This document shows, in pieces, positions 25,775 through 34,885 of a stretch of DNA of 64,000 bases (positions within the stretch are counted from its first letter, which is position 1; the number at the start of each line of letters is the position of its first letter). The position numbers and the translations under genes are program-made. Below the pieces are notes generated by a model. That model was not told where the DNA came from, did not search any database, and saw only the letters and a list, made by a program, of their open reading frames with translations. The DNA comes from Nostoc sp. NIES-4103 (lineage in GTDB: Bacteria; Cyanobacteriota; Cyanobacteriia; Cyanobacteriales; Nostocaceae): contig NZ_AP018288.1 of NCBI RefSeq assembly GCF_002368335.1, positions 7,373,752 through 7,437,751 on the forward strand. Direction: 5' to 3'.

Positions 25775-26008
25775 ATGCCTCCTATTAACCAACAGTCCTC
25801 ACAAAACCCTGGATTAAATCTGGTTTTGTTTAGCATTCCCCAATCTCTCCTCTTACAACTAGGTACAGGCTCTATACTACTGCTGCTGACCACCGGAAAG
25901 CTCACAACAAAAGCATTAGAATCTATAGGCGAAGCAAGTGAAGAATTGTTTCGAGGCGATCGCCTACCCATTCTCCCCTTCCCAGATGACAGCGAATTCG
26001 ACAATTAA
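25775..26008 (+). CDS. Small hypothetical membrane protein upstream of ppc
   Basis: A 77-residue cyanobacterial protein of unknown function. The first half has one hydrophobic helix (QSLLLQLGTGSILLLLTTGKL). The acidic tail LPILPFPDDSEFDN is probably cytosolic. It lies 107 bp before ppc on the same strand and could share its transcript. It has no strong ribosome binding site. Confidence 0.6.
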   Translation: MPPINQQSSQNPGLNLVLFSIPQSLLLQLGTGSILLLLTTGKLTTKALESIGEASEELFRGDRLPILPFPDDSEFDN

Positions 26009-26115
26009 AGTCTAAAAATATACTTAAAAATTTAAATGCTCAGGGAAAAACCATGAGCCTAAATCGCCAAAAATAGAAACTGTCAACAGCAATCGGCTTT
26101 CCAAGAGCAAAAAAT

Positions 26116-29100
26116 ATGAGTTCTGTTTTATACTCCTTGTCTCAAGCTGCAAATTTCTACCCAGCGTCGGAATTATTTTTGCGTCATCGTCTCCAGATAG
26201 TTGAGGAATTGTGGGAGACTGTACTACGGCAAGAATGCGGTCAAAACATGGTGGATTTATTGCGGGAGTTACGCGCTTTATGTTCGCCGGAAGGACAAGC
26301 CACAAATGATCAAGCCGCTGCTGCTGTCAAATTGATTGAACAACTGAACATCAACGAAGCAATTCGGGCAGCTCGTGCCTTTGCTTTGTATTTTCAGCTG
26401 ATTAACATCATAGAGCAAGAATATGAACAACGGCAGCAATTAACCCGCTATTCGGAAGTAGAAACAGAACTAGTACATCAGGAAATTCAAACAAATACAA
26501 CATATTCCTCGAACCAAAAAGAAGATGATGCCACTGTTGAGACAGAAATAGAAACAGAGTGGCTAACGAAAAGTTGGCTTGCCAAAAATCAAGGAAAACA
26601 AAAAGGTACTTTTGCTACCTTGTTCCCTCATTTATATAGGCTGAATGTACCACCCCAGCAAATTCAACGCCTCATTTCACAACTGGATGTGCGGTTAGTA
26701 TTCACAGCACACCCCACAGAAATTGTCCGCCATACGATTCGAGATAAACAACGGCAAGTAGTCAACCTCTTACAAAAGCTGGATGTAGTAGAAAACCGCT
26801 CTGATAGTACGCTAGGAGGTTATCCTTGGGAATCAGCAGAATTACGGGAAAAATTGCTCGAAGAAATTCGCCTGTGGTGGCGTACAGACGAACTGCATCA
26901 GTTTAAGCCCACAGTTCTGGATGAAGTAGATTATGCCCTACACTACTTTCAAGAAGTGTTATTTGATGGCATTCCTCAGCTACATAAACGCTTGACATAC
27001 GCTTTAGGTAAAACTTTTGCTTGGCTGCAACCACCAAGTAAAAACTTTTGTTCTTTCGGTTCTTGGGTAGGTTCAGATAGAGATGGTAACCCTTCAGTCA
27101 CCCCAGAAACCACCTGGAAAACAGCTTGCTATCAGCGTAAAATGGTGCTGGAAAGATATATCAAGTCAGTCAAGCAGCTGATAGAGTTACTCAGTGTATC
27201 GATGCATTGGAGTGATGTTTTACCGGACTTGCTGGAATCTCTAGAATTAGACCAGTCGCAATTGAGTGAAGTCTACGACGCATTAGCACTGCGTTATCGC
27301 CAAGAACCCTATCGGCTCAAACTATCTTACGTGCTGAAACGGTTGGAAAATACACGCGATCGCAATCTTGCTCTCTATAATAGAGAAACGCCAAAAAACG
27401 AAGACGCACCCATGTATCGTTCAGGGTCAGAGTTTTTAGCAGAACTGCGGTTAATTCACCGAAACTTAACGGAAACAGGTTTAAGCTGTCGAGAGTTAGA
27501 AAATCTCATCACTCAAGTCGAAATTTTTGACTTTAACTTAACCCAGCTAGATATCCGTCAAGAATCATCCCGCCATTCTGATGCCTTGAATGAAATTCTA
27601 GAATACCTGCAAATATTGCCCCAATCTTACAACGATTTATCTGAAGAACAAAGAGTTGCTTGGCTAACAGGAGAACTACAAACCCGTAGACCTTTAATAC
27701 CCGCAGAATTGCCATTTTCTGAAAAAACCAACGATGTAATTGAAACCTTCCGCATCGTGCGATCGCTGCAACAAGAATTTGGTATCAACATCTGCCAAAC
27801 TTACATTATCAGTATGTGTCGCCAAGTGAGCGACGTACTGGAAGTTTTGCTGTTAGCCAAAGAAGCGAGACTGTTTGACCCCGCCATTGCAGTGGGAACC
27901 ATTCAAGTCGTTCCCCTATTTGAAACCGTAGAAGACTTGCAACGCTCCAGAAGCGTCATGCGACAATTGTTTGAACTCGCCTTATATCGCGCCTTACTAG
28001 CCGGCGGCTACGCAGCAAACACAGATAACTCTCCCTCATCCCCCTCATCCCCCCATCCCCCCCATCCCCCCTCACCCCCAACTTACAAGAAGTAATGCTG
28101 GGGTATTCTGACAGCAACAAAGACTCAGGCTTTTTAAGTAGTAACTGGGAAATTCACAAAGCCCAAAAATCACTACAAAAAATAGCAGAAGAGTATGGCG
28201 TGAATTTGCGAATCTTCCACGGACGCGGCGGTTCTGTGGGGCGTGGTGGCGGCCCAGCTTATGAGGCGATTTTAGCTCAACCAGGCCACAGTATTAACGG
28301 GCGGATTAAAATTACCGAACAAGGAGAAGTTTTAGCCTCTAAATATTCCTTGCTGGACTTGGCTTTGTACAATTTAGAGACAATCACCACTGCTGTAATT
28401 CAAGCCAGCTTGCTGCGAACTGGGTTTGATGATATCGAACCTTGGAATGAAATTATGGAAGAATTAGCAGCGCGATCGCGTCAACATTATCGCAATCTCA
28501 TCTACGAACAACCTGATTTTATCGACTTCTTCCACCAAGTCACCCCCATCGAAGAAATTAGCCAACTACAAATTAGTTCCCGTCCGGCGCGGCGTCCATC
28601 TGGCAAAAAAGATTTAAGCAGTTTGCGGGCTATTCCTTGGGTATTTAGCTGGACACAAACTAGATTTTTGCTGCCTTCTTGGTACGGTGTTGGTACAGCT
28701 TTGCAAGAATTCTTGAATGAAGAACCAGAAGAACACCTAAAATTACTCGGCTACTTTTATCTCAAATGGCCCTTTTTCAAAATGGTAATTTCTAAAGCAG
28801 AAATGACCTTGGCAAAAGTGGACATCCAAATGGCGCACCATTATGTACAAGAGTTGTCCAACCCCGAAGACAAAGCCAGATTTGAGAAAGTTTTTGAGCA
28901 AATTGCCAGCGAATTCTATCTTACCAGAGATTTAGTATTGAAAATCACTGGTCATAAGCGTCTCTTAGATGGCGATCCGATATTGCAACGTTCAGTACAA
29001 TTGCGTAATGGTACAATTGTACCATTGGGTTTCATCCAAGTTTCTTTACTCAAGCGCCTCCGCCAGTCCCAAAATTCCACAGTCACCTCTGGAGTAATTC

Positions 29101-29186
29101 ACTCCCGTTACAGCAAAGGAGAGTTATTGCGAGGCGCATTATTAACTATTAATGGTATTGCTGCCGGTATGAGAAATACAGGTTGA
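26116..29186 (+). CDS. ppc: Phosphoenolpyruvate carboxylase, frame broken in a microsatellite
   Basis: PEPC fixes bicarbonate onto phosphoenolpyruvate to give oxaloacetate, replenishing the TCA cycle. The first frame (26116-28095) has the catalytic VFTAHPTEIVRHTIRDK and VGSDRDGNPSVTP. The second (open from 28029 to 29186) has LQEVMLGYSDSNKDSGFLSS, FHGRGGSVGRGGGP and the final RNTG. They are offset by -1 and overlap over 28029-28092, a C-rich repeat (CCCTCATCC units). One more base there would restore a single 1023-residue protein, the usual length, so the break is in this low-complexity loop. The gene is essential in metabolism, hence an assembly error, a polymorphic repeat or a -1 slippage must be considered. 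Confidence 0.9.
28029..28080. repeat. C-rich microsatellite inside ppc
   Basis: A run of CTCCCTCAT / CCCCCTCAT / CCCCCCAT units with several C homopolymers of five to eight. Both ppc frames are open through it and it is the only place where the shift can occur. The same motif is found in the intergenic 12308-12350 and inside the glycosyltransferase at 37667-37733. Confidence 0.85.
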
Positions 29187-29283
29187 AAAGTTAGTTGTCA
29201 GTTGTTAGTGGTAAAACACATACAATTAACGGAGTAAACTCTTCTACTACACTAGTTCACAACTGACAAATGACAAATGACAA

Positions 29284-29538
29284 ATGACTAAAAATCGAGT
29301 TTTAATTTGTACTTTTTTGGCACTATCATCAGGCTTTTTTAGTGCTTACATCGGTGGACAAATCACCTTAATGATGCACAGCCAGAAGTGTCAAAACCAG
29401 CCTTGGGGTTTCAAACAAGCCTGTAACACTTTGATCACACCAGGGGCAATGTGGCAAGGCAGCACAACAGGACTGTGGACAGGTACAATTTTGGGGGCAT
29501 TCATCGGCGGTTCAGTGACACGCCGACATCGTTATTAG
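29284..29538 (+). CDS. Small hypothetical membrane protein
   Basis: An 84-residue protein with two probable membrane helices (VLICTFLALSSGFFSAYIGG and MWQGSTTGLWTGTILGAFIGG) separated by a short loop with two cysteines (SQKCQNQPWGFKQACNT). I recognise no family. The last two bases before the ATG come from a GACAAAT tandem repeat, so no ribosome binding site is visible. Confidence 0.55.
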   Translation: MTKNRVLICTFLALSSGFFSAYIGGQITLMMHSQKCQNQPWGFKQACNTLITPGAMWQGSTTGLWTGTILGAFIGGSVTRRHRY

Positions 29539-29558
29539 TCAGTTGTTAGTTGTCAGTT

Positions 29559-29622
29559 GTAGGGGCGGGTTTTGCAATCTTACTCAATTAGTAGCAAGTT
29601 AATCGGCTAAACCCGCCCCTAC
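29559..29622. repeat. Inverted repeat element GTAGGGGCGGGTTT
   Basis: The 14-bp sequence GTAGGGGCGGGTTT at 29559-29572 is exactly inverted at 29609-29622, bounding 64 bp. It lies between convergent genes and could terminate both, but it also looks like a dispersed cyanobacterial repeat. Confidence 0.6.
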
Positions 29623-29652
29623 AGTTGTCAGTCATCAGTCATCAACCATCAG

Positions 29653-30039
29653 TTAACTATCCGTTGTTGCAGTGCTTGATTCCAAATTACTTAAACTTTT
29701 CCAAGAGTTGGTGCTGGTATCAAAGCAATGCCAAGTTCCATCTTGATTTTTCTGATAGCAAAATAAAGTGCGATCGCAACCGTTAAAATTGTCAGTCAAA
29801 TAATAGACAATTCCTCGAAAAGGAAAAGTTTTACGACTCAGCCGTTTGGCTACTGCTTGATTTGGGCATTCAACGATAAACACCGTTCGTTCATTCAGGT
29901 AACCTAATGAGAAGATGCACATTCGTAAAATCGCTCTAAGCCAACCTTCAGAATTCTCAAAATAATCATCAATGATTTTGTTGGTCAGTGCTTTTTCGAG
30001 GCTGCGGTCTTTGTCGTGAGGATTTTTTTCGCCAGACAT
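29653..30039 (-). CDS. Conserved hypothetical protein
   Basis: A 128-residue soluble protein of unknown function. It has a charged, helical N-terminus and a core VFIVECPNQAVAKRLSRKTFPFRG. That is followed by YYLTDNFNGCDRTLFCYQKNQDGTWHCFD, a beta-rich segment with two Cys and several aromatics. Codon use is normal. It is convergent with 29284-29538. Confidence 0.55.
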   Translation of the reverse strand: MSGEKNPHDKDRSLEKALTNKIIDDYFENSEGWLRAILRMCIFSLGYLNERTVFIVECPNQAVAKRLSRKTFPFRGIVYYLTDNFNGCDRTLFCYQKNQDGTWHCFDTSTNSWKSLSNLESSTATTDS

Positions 30040-30308
30040 TATATCACCTTCTGCTACACTGATGCTTCGAGGTTAATCAAAATTTTGAAAACTGACAAGT
30101 GTACACGCACGTTGTTTAAAATTACTATTGCTACTTATATATTAAGTATATTTAAATATACGTAAAAAGCCTGGCAGCCTACATACACCAACATACAAAA
30201 GCAGAAAAAAACTATCCTTGGATAGATAAATATCTACTCCCCTGCTCAAGAGTTCCCCCGCTCCCCATGGCTGGTAAAATCTAGCTGTAGTATAAAGAAC
30301 AAATTGTC

Positions 30309-30611
30309 ATGTCTGTTGAAACTAACCAGGGAAATTCCACTAAGGGTGCTGATGCTATTGATGAAGCGATCGCACAAGGAATAGATTTTGATGGTACTCC
30401 CATTCCGCCTGCGAAGCTAGACCTGTATAACAAAGTCATGGCATTAGAGGCTAATAGGCAGCGCAGTGGTGTATCTAATACTATGCGATCGCGGATCGTG
30501 CGAATTGGTGCCAAGCACATTCCCCAAGCAGAACTCGATCAACAGCTGGTAGAGGCTGGTTTTGCTCCCCTCAAAGAAAAAGAAATTGCCTTTTTCTACG
30601 GCGGTAAATAA
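30309..30611 (+). CDS. Conserved cyanobacterial small protein (DUF4090-like)
   Basis: A 100-residue soluble protein. The strings IAQGIDFDGTPIPPAKLDLYNKV and GVSNTMRSRIVRIGAKHIPQAELDQQL recall a family found in cyanobacteria only, which I think is DUF4090. The function is unknown. The C-terminus EKEIAFFYGGK is typical. It is alone, with the open promoter region 30060-30300 in front. Confidence 0.6.
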   Translation: MSVETNQGNSTKGADAIDEAIAQGIDFDGTPIPPAKLDLYNKVMALEANRQRSGVSNTMRSRIVRIGAKHIPQAELDQQLVEAGFAPLKEKEIAFFYGGK

Positions 30612-30695
30612 ATATTTTACTTTGTGCCTTAGTGCCTTTGTGGTTCAAGATTTTTTACCACAAAGGCACTAAGACACAAAGAATTTTTATTGATA

Positions 30696-32123
30696 TCACT
30701 TTTCCAAAGTTCTCACAGTCAGCACTTGGGGGGGTGTAGAATCTGGTGGATAAATCAAATCGACCTGTACTTGGCGCTGGGTCGAGGGTGGCATGACAAG
30801 CTGTAGCAATGGGTCTAAAACTTGCCCAGTTCTGTGCCATAAATGCACGTAGCGCGTTTTTTGTTGCCCTTGGTCGTCAACATAGCGTAGCCTGACTGTG
30901 CCTCGGAAAAAAGGAAAATCAAGGGATGGTTTACGGAAACGTACACCACCTTGAGATAATTTATTTTCTTTTAAAGGCGTTTCTAAAGTTACAGTTACAG
31001 TTTGAGTTTGATTAGTAGAATTTCTTAGAGGTAGACTGAGATTATATTCCACCCCATAGTTACCGTGGGCTTCGTATGCGGTATCAGGATAGCGTACCAG
31101 CATTTTTGCGGTTTGGATTTGTTGAGTACCCAATTGACCACCCCGCAAGGTAACTAAAGTGTAGGAAATACCTTTACCAGGCTGAGGAATGGTGAGAGTC
31201 TTAGCTTGGGGATTATCCACTAGTTTTGCTTGCCATTGGGAACCTTGAGAAACACCAGAAACGCGCCCATAAATTAGTGCGCCGCTAGTAGCATCTGGAG
31301 GCGTGGGAGTTTTATCTCGCGGCCCAGCAAAGTTGCCAGTATTAAGTAAGGTTTGCCATTCTGTGAGAGTGGGGGGGCGATCGCTACCATTAGGATTTTT
31401 CTTAGCAAACATTGCCAAGCTAGCTGTATAAACTTTACCGCTACTACGCACCCGCAGAAGGCTAGACCGACCATTTATTGGCTTTTCCAGATTTCGCACA
31501 GGAATGGGATGATTGAGCAACATTCGGCTTTGCCCTGGCGGAATTACTAGCTTTGCAGGAAAATCAGCTTGGCGGATACCCCGAAGAACATCTCCAACAG
31601 CACGATCGCCTGGCCCTGAGTAAGCCTTACCATCATTATTATCTACGTAGGGAGGTAAGGTAACAAAGGGTGCATCTTGCATCAAATAACTTGCTGCCTG
31701 CAATACATCTACTGTTACAGGCTGCTTACTTGGGTTATGTACAATTACACCCAAATAAAGCGTTTGTAAATCCTTGGGAGTATGCGTATAGTGGTGGGCA
31801 AATAAGTCAAAGCGTCCTTGAAAAGGAAAATTGAGGTGTGCTGCTGGGACTTTTTTCCCATTGGGAGGAAAAGTAGAAAGTAAAATGCCTTCAGTTTTGA
31901 TCCATTCTGGGCTGTTACTGTTGAAGACAGGTATTGTATCTAACTTCCCAGGTAAAGGGCGCACTTCCCCAGATTGGACAATTTCTTGGGGTGCAGGCTT
32001 TGGTGAAGTTTGGGCGACTGCTGAACCATTGCGATTTGATCTAAAAGTTGTACATCCAACGCTTTGGATACTAGCAAGTCCTAATAGAAGTATAAATACA
32101 GAAGATGATAGCTTTACTGGCAT
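30696..32123 (-). CDS. DUF3370 family exported protein
   Basis: A 475-residue cyanobacterial protein of DUF3370. Residues 1-24 form a signal peptide with a lipobox-like end (SVGC), so it is probably a periplasmic lipoprotein. The N-terminal part has FPFQGRFDLFAHHYTH and VIVHNPSKQPVTVDVLQAASYL. The C-terminal part is a beta-sandwich (PTLTEW, LVTLRGGQLGTQQIQTAKMLVRYPDTAYEAHGNYGVEYN). The biochemical role is unknown. It stands alone, divergent from the DUF3318 gene across 133 bp. Confidence 0.75.
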   Translation of the reverse strand: MPVKLSSSVFILLLGLASIQSVGCTTFRSNRNGSAVAQTSPKPAPQEIVQSGEVRPLPGKLDTIPVFNSNSPEWIKTEGILLSTFPPNGKKVPAAHLNFPFQGRFDLFAHHYTHTPKDLQTLYLGVIVHNPSKQPVTVDVLQAASYLMQDAPFVTLPPYVDNNDGKAYSGPGDRAVGDVLRGIRQADFPAKLVIPPGQSRMLLNHPIPVRNLEKPINGRSSLLRVRSSGKVYTASLAMFAKKNPNGSDRPPTLTEWQTLLNTGNFAGPRDKTPTPPDATSGALIYGRVSGVSQGSQWQAKLVDNPQAKTLTIPQPGKGISYTLVTLRGGQLGTQQIQTAKMLVRYPDTAYEAHGNYGVEYNLSLPLRNSTNQTQTVTVTLETPLKENKLSQGGVRFRKPSLDFPFFRGTVRLRYVDDQGQQKTRYVHLWHRTGQVLDPLLQLVMPPSTQRQVQVDLIYPPDSTPPQVLTVRTLEK

Positions 32124-32256
32124 AAATGTTAATTACAAGGAAGCTGTGGTGTCAAAGATAACTTATTGTCACTACAAGTTCCAGAAAGTCGAGCGATAGC
32201 ATTTTCAGAATTAATATAGCCGATTAAATCTCAATTAAATACCTTAAATTAAACTT

Positions 32257-32853
32257 ATGGAGCCAAACTTTGAAATTCGCCGTTTATTAGATGTGATGCC
32301 TGCTTCGGCTCGAATGACGACAAAAATTGTCAGTAAGCCTGAGCAAGCAAAGGTAATAGATGCTGCTTTTCCTCTACCGTGGAATCGAGAAATACCGATA
32401 TATATTAATTTTGATTTATGGTTTCGGCTGACGAAACCACAACGAGACTTGCTACTATTGCAGAAGGTTAGCCTGTTAACAGGAGTAAAGTGGTTTAAAC
32501 CAGAACTTTATCAAGGCGTAGTACTGCTGGGTTTGTTGGGTGCAGTAGTAGAATCAGCACAGTCAGACGTTGTAGGTGTAGCTGTGGCTGGAGGATTAAG
32601 TGCGATCGCATTAGCCCGCATTTGGCGCAATAATCAATCTCAAGAGTCAGAGTTGAATGCTGATGCAGCAGCCATGCGGGTAGCGCAGCGCCGGGGATAC
32701 TCCGAAACCGAAGCTGCTGAACATTTGTTAGCTGCTATTGAGGCGGTAGCCAAGATTGAAAGACATTCCAGTTTAAATTTTACCGAATTAATTCGTTGCC
32801 AAAACCTACGAGCGATCGCTGGATTATCAAACGTGGGTTTACCAAAAAGTTAG
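32257..32853 (+). CDS. DUF3318 family protein
   Basis: A 198-residue cyanobacterial protein with a DUF3318-like layout. The N-terminal half is cytosolic and polar (MPASARMTTKIVSKPEQAKVI). One or two hydrophobic helices (LYQGVVLLGLLGAVVES, VVGVAVAGGLSAIALARIW) follow. The C-terminal half is helical (ESELNADAAAMRVAQRRGYSETEAAEHLLAAIEAV). Its role is unknown. A 175-bp heptanucleotide array follows the stop. Confidence 0.75.
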   Translation: MEPNFEIRRLLDVMPASARMTTKIVSKPEQAKVIDAAFPLPWNREIPIYINFDLWFRLTKPQRDLLLLQKVSLLTGVKWFKPELYQGVVLLGLLGAVVESAQSDVVGVAVAGGLSAIALARIWRNNQSQESELNADAAAMRVAQRRGYSETEAAEHLLAAIEAVAKIERHSSLNFTELIRCQNLRAIAGLSNVGLPKS

Positions 32854-33030
32854 GAGTTAGGAGTTTGGAGTTAGGAGTTTGGAGTTTGGAGTTAGGAGTT
32901 TGGAGTTTGGAGTTAGGAGTTTGGAGTTTGGAGTTAGGAGTTTGGAGTTAGGAGTTTGGAGTTAGGAGTTAGGAGTTAGGAGTTTGGAGTTTGGAGTTTG
33001 GAGTTTGGAATTTGGAGTTAGGAGTTTGGA
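32848..33030. repeat. Large STRR: GGAGTTT / GGAGTTA array
   Basis: About 25 tandem 7-bp units (GGAGTTT and GGAGTTA in irregular alternation), the largest such array in the window. It separates the DUF3318 gene from the convergent glycan cluster. Confidence 0.9.
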
Positions 33031-33131
33031 GTTAACGATTAAAAACTTATAACTCTTTTATTTCATGCTGAGTCAGCAGTGAAAAATTGACAACTCACAA
33101 CTCCTAACTCTTAACTATTCACTCATAACTT

Positions 33132-34724
33132 TTATTTACCTATCATCTTGGCTAAAACATTGCGTGTAATAGCTTGTGCGTCAGGACTTGATATAGCAGG
33201 GCGTAATTGTGGTGCATTGTAATTATCTAATCCCCAACTCCATTGCATAGAACCAGTAGCAAATACCGTTGCACCAGAATCTGTAGTGTAAACAGTCATA
33301 TCTGAATATCTCGTACCACCCTGATATCGATAAGGTGAATGGGCAATACGAATAGTATTAGCTGGGGCGTAGCGAAATATGCGATCAACTTCGTAGCCTA
33401 GTAGTCCTTGAAGGCGCATTTCCTTAACAACAGATTTGGAATTTGTAGCTATAGACTTTGTAGTATTATCTAAGCTCAATCGCGTATCAGCAAGTAACCA
33501 ATCTGGTGCTGTTTCATCAATCACGATATCAGCATTTACCTGAAATGTTTCATACATTACTCCAATCAAAGCTTCTTCTGGACGGTTTACAGGTTTGCTT
33601 CGCCAAAGAGTTGTTACTAGAAAATCGTTTGCTGGATTTTTGTCTCTAGCAAAGGGATCTAAAGCCGCACTCTCTTTATAAGCAACAATAGTACGGCTCA
33701 TGTCTTTAGTAATAGAACTAGGCTCAAAACGAATTTGCCAATAACAGCTATTAGAGGAAAAAAAGCCTAGACTTACACCATAATCACGGGCTGTTTCCAC
33801 ATTTTGCCGCATCTTTGCAGACCAATATTCATCATGACCAACTGAAAGAAATGCTTTGTGCAAAAACAGTATAGGCTTGGTAGTATATATGTCTAAAGGA
33901 TTATTGTGTGTATCAACATCAGTACAGTAAGTAACATCGTAGCCTGAACTTTCTAGCCACCTGACCATATTGTATTCCCAGCCAGCACTAGAAGTTCTCC
34001 TTTTTGGTTGCAAATTAGTTAAAAATTCACCTGCTCCCATTCCATAGGCTGCTGCTGAATTAGGACTAGCAGCATAGGGACGATTAAAGGAAACTTTATA
34101 TGCTTGTTTACCGCGACTATTCCAGCGATAAAGAGACATTCCACCCCAATTATTATAAGCTTGATAAGTCGTGACACTTGATTGAAATAGAATATCAGAA
34201 GGACGACTATCATCACGCACAACAAATATAATGTAGCTTTGTTTATTGCTTTTACTAGCAGTAAGTTTTGCTAAATAAATACCACTGACCCACTCCGTTG
34301 AATCACCATAATTGTTAGAAATTTTTAAAATATATGGGTCTTTCCAATTACATTCAATCAAACCAGTTACTTGATCTACAATTGGATTTGGTTGCTTAAC
34401 TCCTATTCGTTGAATTGCAGGTAGAATTAGCCGACCTCCAGCACCGTTGTACCAGCCCATACGAAAAACTTCTATCGTATAACTTGGCTCTTTCGTATTC
34501 ACAAACAATTTAATTTCTTCACCACGATTGACACTAGTTAGCGAAGCATAACCTTCAATTTCTCGTTGAGTAGCAGGGTTAGTTAATTGCCAATCTGTAG
34601 TGCCAATCTTTCGATTTTCAATAATAATAGGATTATTTTTGTTATGAGACATTGCTAGTTCTACAGCCAAAGCATATGGTTGCAGAAAAAACAAACTGAA
34701 ACTTACACTCAAAAGTATTGCCAT
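33132..34724 (-). CDS. N,N-dimethylformamidase-like exported protein
   Basis: The chain matches the large-subunit-like domain of N,N-dimethylformamidases. Visible strings are IEVFRMGWYNGAGGRL, TTYQAYNNWGGMSLYRW and SVGHDEYWSAKMRQNVETARDYG, the last holding the likely metal-binding His-Asp-Glu. These domains are also found in proteins of unknown substrate on the cell surface. The start is placed at ATG 34724 because AGGGG precedes it and the product then begins with a signal peptide (MAILLSVSFSLFFLQPYALA). The frame continues to 34853, but its first 18 codons are made by a dispersed CTCTGCGCCTCTGCG repeat. It heads the glycan cluster. Confidence 0.75.
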   Translation of the reverse strand: MAILLSVSFSLFFLQPYALAVELAMSHNKNNPIIIENRKIGTTDWQLTNPATQREIEGYASLTSVNRGEEIKLFVNTKEPSYTIEVFRMGWYNGAGGRLILPAIQRIGVKQPNPIVDQVTGLIECNWKDPYILKISNNYGDSTEWVSGIYLAKLTASKSNKQSYIIFVVRDDSRPSDILFQSSVTTYQAYNNWGGMSLYRWNSRGKQAYKVSFNRPYAASPNSAAAYGMGAGEFLTNLQPKRRTSSAGWEYNMVRWLESSGYDVTYCTDVDTHNNPLDIYTTKPILFLHKAFLSVGHDEYWSAKMRQNVETARDYGVSLGFFSSNSCYWQIRFEPSSITKDMSRTIVAYKESAALDPFARDKNPANDFLVTTLWRSKPVNRPEEALIGVMYETFQVNADIVIDETAPDWLLADTRLSLDNTTKSIATNSKSVVKEMRLQGLLGYEVDRIFRYAPANTIRIAHSPYRYQGGTRYSDMTVYTTDSGATVFATGSMQWSWGLDNYNAPQLRPAISSPDAQAITRNVLAKMIGK

Positions 34725-34885
34725 TATTCCCCTAATGGCAAATTTAGCAGTACGAAAATCAAAAATACAATCAATGTAATGAAATCCAAAACTCCTCATA
34801 CTCTCTGCGCCTCTGCGCCTCTGCGTGAGATAAAACATTATACAAATGCTCAAAGCAGAATTCAGGAGGAGTACAATAAGCTTTC

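Noticed and set aside
34725..34853. N-terminal extension of the dimethylformamidase-like gene (LTQRRRGAES)
   Set aside because: This part is a translation of a dispersed CTCTGCGCCTCTGCG repeat, and the inner ATG has a better ribosome binding site and gives a signal peptide.
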